The notes below the pieces were generated by a model. The model was not told the DNA's origin, ran no database searches, and worked only from the letters and a program-made list of their open reading frames with translations. This document shows, piece after piece, positions 6,428-9,736 of a DNA stretch of 9,736 nucleotides. The translations under genes were made by a program, and so were the position numbers. Numbering within the stretch: position 1 is the stretch's first letter; each line of letters opens with the position of its first letter. Origin of the DNA: Actinomycetota bacterium (GTDB taxonomy: Bacteria; Actinomycetota; Thermoleophilia; Solirubrobacterales; Solirubrobacteraceae); contig CAJCIJ010000008.1 in assembly GCA_903970315.1 (NCBI GenBank), positions 1 through 9,736 on the forward strand, read 5' to 3'.

Positions 6428-7420
6428 TCAGCCCCCCAGTGGCCGCATGCTTGAGGCGATCCCGGCGTGCCCGGCGATTGCCCCGATCAGGATGGAGCCG
6501 TCGGCCACCTGTGTGCCGGGGAAAACGATGCTGTCGCGCACCTGCGCGCCGGCGCCCAGGCGCGCGTTGTCGCCGAGCACCACCGGGCCGGTGAGCCTGG
6601 CGCCGGCGCCGATGTGCACGTCGCGGCCGATCCATACTGGGCCGTCAACCTCGACGCCCTGGGGCAGCCCGTCGTCTGAGCAGACGACCACCCCCGGCGA
6701 GACCTCGTGCCCGTCGACGTTCAGACGCAGCTCGCCGCGCAGCGCGTCAAACGTCCCGGCGCGCAACTCCGCCAGCGAGCCTACGTCGTTCCAGTACTCG
6801 CGCACCTCGTGAATGTGGAAGGGCACGTCGTTTGCCAGCAGCGCCGGGAAGACGTCCTGGGCCCAGTCGGCGAAGGGGCGCTGCGGGAAGTAGTCAAAGA
6901 TCTCGGGCTCAAAGACGTAGATGCCGCAGTTGCCCAGCTCAGAGAGCGCTTCGGAAGGCTCGGGCTTCTCCTGAAATCCCGTGATGCGCCCATTGCTGTC
7001 GTGCAGCACAACCCCGTACTCGCGCGTGTCGGAGACCACCTTGACCGAGAGCGTCGCCACCCCCCCGGCCTCGCGGTGGCGCGCAAACAGCGCCCCCAGG
7101 TCGATGTCGGTCAGCGCATCGCCGGAGATCACCAGAAAGGTCTCGCCGGCGAAGAACTCCCGGCAGCCGCGCACCCCCCCGGCGGTGCCCAGCAGCTCGG
7201 CCTCCTGGTTGTAGGAGATGCGATCGCCGAAGTAGGAGCGGATGACGTCGGGGAAGTGGTGCAGGTTGGCGATGATCTCATTGCAGCCGTGGCGCTCGAG
7301 CAGGTCCAGGATGTGCGCCATCACGGGCCTGTCCAGGACGGGCACCATGGGCTTTGAGATCTCATACGTGATGGGACGCAGGCGCGTGCCCAGTCCCGCT
7401 GCCAGAACCATCGTTTTCAT
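6428..7420 (-). CDS. Sugar-1-phosphate nucleotidyltransferase, mannose-1-phosphate guanylyltransferase-like
   Basis: The 330-residue protein has the NTP_transferase signature GLGTRLRPITYEISKPMVPV (9-28), with the glycine-rich loop and the catalytic-type Lys K23. It continues with GTAGGVRG (78-85), the metal and nucleotide site FLVISGDALTDID (95-107), GFQEKPEPS (148-156) and NCGIYVF (164-170). From about residue 240 the C-terminus is a left-handed beta-helix of hexapeptide repeats (GPVWIGRDVHIGAGARL, GPVVLGDNARLGAGAQV). It would join NTP and a hexose-1-phosphate to make an activated sugar for envelope glycans. The FLVISGDALTDIDL stretch resembles GDP-mannose pyrophosphorylases that are fused to a phosphomannomutase domain; here that second domain is absent. 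Glucose-1-phosphate or mannose-1-phosphate use cannot be settled by eye. The ATG starts 11 bases after the stop of the adenosylhomocysteinase-like gene, suggesting one transcript. Confidence 0.88.
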   Translation of the reverse strand: MKTMVLAAGLGTRLRPITYEISKPMVPVLDRPVMAHILDLLERHGCNEIIANLHHFPDVIRSYFGDRISYNQEAELLGTAGGVRGCREFFAGETFLVISGDALTDIDLGALFARHREAGGVATLSVKVVSDTREYGVVLHDSNGRITGFQEKPEPSEALSELGNCGIYVFEPEIFDYFPQRPFADWAQDVFPALLANDVPFHIHEVREYWNDVGSLAELRAGTFDALRGELRLNVDGHEVSPGVVVCSDDGLPQGVEVDGPVWIGRDVHIGAGARLTGPVVLGDNARLGAGAQVRDSIVFPGTQVADGSILIGAIAGHAGIASSMRPLGG

Positions 7421-7431
7421 CGTGGCGCAAG

Positions 7432-8754
7432 CTACCGCAGCGGCTGCTCCCAGGCGCTCAGGTAGTCGCGCTGAGCGTCGGTGAGCTCATCGATCTCGAT
7501 GCCCAGCGAGTCGAGCTTCAGGCGCGCCACGGCACCGTCGATCTCGGCGGGCACGCCGATGACGCCGGGTGAGAACCCGGCTGGGGCGCTCACGAGGCGC
7601 TCCACGCACAACGCCTGGATGGCAAATGAGATGTCCATCACAGCCGCCGGATGGCCGTCGCCGGCGGCGAGGTTGACGACACGGCCGTCGGCGAGCAGGT
7701 TCAGCCGGCGTCCGTCGGAAAGCGTGTACTGCTCGACAAGCGGCAGCACGCGCTGGCGGCCTGTGGCAAGCGAGTGCAGAGCGGGCAGCGAGATCTCCAC
7801 GTCAAAGTGGCCGGCGTTGGCCAGCACGGCACCGTCCTTCATGCGCTGGAAGTGCTCGGCGCCGATCACGTCGCGCCCTCCGGTGACCGTCACGAAGACG
7901 TCTCCGACGGCGGCGGCGGCAAGCGACGGCATCACCTCATACCCGGCCATCCGTGCCTCCAGGGCCCGCAGGGGATCGACCTCGCAGACCACCACCGAGG
8001 CCCCCGCACCGCGTGCGCGCAACGCTATGCCGCGGCCCGTGAAGCCGTAGCCGAAAACCACAAAGGTGCGCCCCGCAAGGAGCAGGTTGGTGGCGCGCAG
8101 GATGCCGTCCACGGTGGACTGGCCGGTGCCGTAGTAGTCGTTGAAGCTGCGCTCGGCGCTTGACTCGTTGACTGCCATCACCGGACAGCGCAGCACTCCC
8201 TGTGCCTCCATGGCGCGGACGCGCAAGAGCCCCGCCGTGGTCTCCTCGGTGGCGCCGATGAGCTGCTCGGCGAGCTGGGACCCTCGCTCGTGCACACCTG
8301 CCACCAGGTCGGCGCCGTCGTCGATCACGACCTGCGGCGAGGTCGCGATCACGGTGTCCACGTGGGCGGTCAGCTGCGCGGGGTCCTCACCGCGCCGGCC
8401 GTAGACGGCGGCGCCGTGGCGCTCGGCCAGCGCAGCCGCTACGTCGTCCTGCGTGGAGAGTGGGTTGGCCGCGCACAGGGCCACCTCGGCACCTCCAAAG
8501 ACCAACGTGCGCACCAGGTTGGCGGTCTCGGCGGTGATGTGCAGGCACGCCCCCACCCGCACACCGGCAAGCGGCCGCGCCGCTGCAAACCGCGCACGGA
8601 TCTGATCGAGCACGGGCATCTGCGCCGAGGCCCAAGCGATCCGCGCGTCGCCGGCCTCGGCGAGGCTGTCACCGGACAGCGCGTCCGCCGGCCGCGGCGC
8701 GGTCGCCTGCCGCGGCGCGGTCGAGCGCCCGGGCGCCTTCGCCGGCCGGGCCAC
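7432..8754 (-). CDS. Adenosylhomocysteinase-like protein, short subfamily, with substituted active site
   Basis: The 440-residue protein aligns throughout with S-adenosylhomocysteine hydrolase of the short (archaeal/Thermotoga-like) type, which lacks the KxDHYRY tail. Conserved features are ACLHITAET (H72), NPLSTQDDVAAAL (97-109), DDGAD (145-149), EET (170-172), the NAD+ loop GYGFTGRG (235-242) with E258, GHFDVEI (H316) and GHP (H368). The catalytic segment, however, reads NESSAERSFNDYYGTGQS (196-213). The positions of mammalian K186, D190 and N191 are E201, N205 and D206. A174 replaces the last Thr of EETTTG, and I379 replaces the Asn of SF-x-NQ. It may therefore act on another substrate, or act only as a NAD-binding or regulatory protein. 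Residues 1-30 are a Pro/Ala/Arg extension with a duplicated TAPRxA. GTG was taken as the start; the family core begins near residue 30, and the ATG at residue 46 would cut into it. Canonical ahcY lies 37 bases upstream. Confidence 0.88.
   Translation of the reverse strand: MARPAKAPGRSTAPRQATAPRPADALSGDSLAEAGDARIAWASAQMPVLDQIRARFAAARPLAGVRVGACLHITAETANLVRTLVFGGAEVALCAANPLSTQDDVAAALAERHGAAVYGRRGEDPAQLTAHVDTVIATSPQVVIDDGADLVAGVHERGSQLAEQLIGATEETTAGLLRVRAMEAQGVLRCPVMAVNESSAERSFNDYYGTGQSTVDGILRATNLLLAGRTFVVFGYGFTGRGIALRARGAGASVVVCEVDPLRALEARMAGYEVMPSLAAAAVGDVFVTVTGGRDVIGAEHFQRMKDGAVLANAGHFDVEISLPALHSLATGRQRVLPLVEQYTLSDGRRLNLLADGRVVNLAAGDGHPAAVMDISFAIQALCVERLVSAPAGFSPGVIGVPAEIDGAVARLKLDSLGIEIDELTDAQRDYLSAWEQPLR
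8691..8723 (-). repeat. 15-base perfect direct repeat in the N-terminal extension of the short paralogue
   Basis: GCCGCGGCGCGGTCG occurs at 8691-8705 and 8709-8723, an 18-base period that keeps frame and encodes TAPRQA-TAPRPA (residues 12-23). It looks like a local slippage duplication in a disordered extension. Confidence 0.6.
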
Positions 8755-8765
8755 CTTGGCGCGCC

Positions 8766-8783
8766 GCGGCGCCGGGGCGCCGC
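8766..8783 (-). promoter_or_regulatory. Perfect inverted repeat between the two adenosylhomocysteinase genes
   Basis: GCGGCGCC and GGCGCCGC are separated by GG, which folds as a 7-pair all-GC stem with a 4-base loop. It starts 8 bases after the ahcY stop and ends 11 bases before the GTG of the short paralogue. It could lower expression of the downstream gene by partial termination or by hindering initiation. No U-tract follows and no Shine-Dalgarno is visible for the downstream gene. Confidence 0.4.
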
Positions 8784-8791
8784 TGGGTGTG

Positions 8792-9736
<945 letters not shown>

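Noticed and set aside
5811..6635. Extended reading of hpf back to 6635 (274 codons)
   Set aside because: The extra N-terminal part is Arg/Gly-rich, overlaps the 3' end of the nucleotidyltransferase gene and includes the hairpin gap; the ATG at 6233 starts the family fold exactly and has a Shine-Dalgarno.
7432..8754. Pseudogene status for the short adenosylhomocysteinase
   Set aside because: The frame is open over the full family length and NAD+-binding motifs are kept; changes are confined to selected active-site positions, which argues for altered function rather than decay.

Overview
This high-GC window reads like a chromosomal segment of a free-living actinobacterium. The GTG starts, the four-base gene overlaps, the Ala/Arg/Gly-rich proteins and the long-form adenosylhomocysteinase with its 'AESEE' insert region all fit. 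The order Solirubrobacterales (class Thermoleophilia) is my best guess, but no marker gene here proves it. Nearly all of the window is coding. I see no phage, insertion-sequence, CRISPR, rRNA or tRNA signature.

Layout from left to right. (1) Minus strand: a membrane-anchored S41 C-terminal processing peptidase (ctpA) is followed, with a GTGA overlap, by an RNB-family exoribonuclease that runs off the left edge. (2) Plus strand, divergent from ctpA across about 110 bases: an M16 zinc peptidase. (3) A 23-base-period tandem repeat fills the gap between the convergent M16 gene and nadA. (4) Minus strand: hpf, nadC and nadA, transcribed in that order, with nadC and nadA overlapping by GTGA. The Shine-Dalgarno of hpf lies inside a hairpin. 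(5) Minus strand, further upstream: a canonical ahcY (cut by the right edge), a second adenosylhomocysteinase-like gene of the short subfamily, and a sugar-1-phosphate nucleotidyltransferase ending near a strong GC hairpin.

Most genes are housekeeping: NAD synthesis (NadA makes quinolinate, NadC converts it to nicotinate mononucleotide), the methyl cycle (AhcY), ribosome hibernation (HPF), RNA decay (RNB nuclease) and envelope or protein processing (CtpA, M16). The most unusual item is the short adenosylhomocysteinase paralogue. It keeps its NAD+ fold and many substrate residues, but the positions equivalent to the catalytic Lys186, Asp190 and Asn191 of the mammalian enzyme are Glu201, Asn205 and Asp206. 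Directly upstream of it lies an intact canonical ahcY, with a perfect inverted repeat between them. It may therefore be a repurposed enzyme or a pseudo-enzyme. Smaller curiosities are the SD-sequestering hairpin at hpf, an HPF without the long-form dimerisation domain, an in-frame 15-base minisatellite in nadA and the 23-base repeat array.
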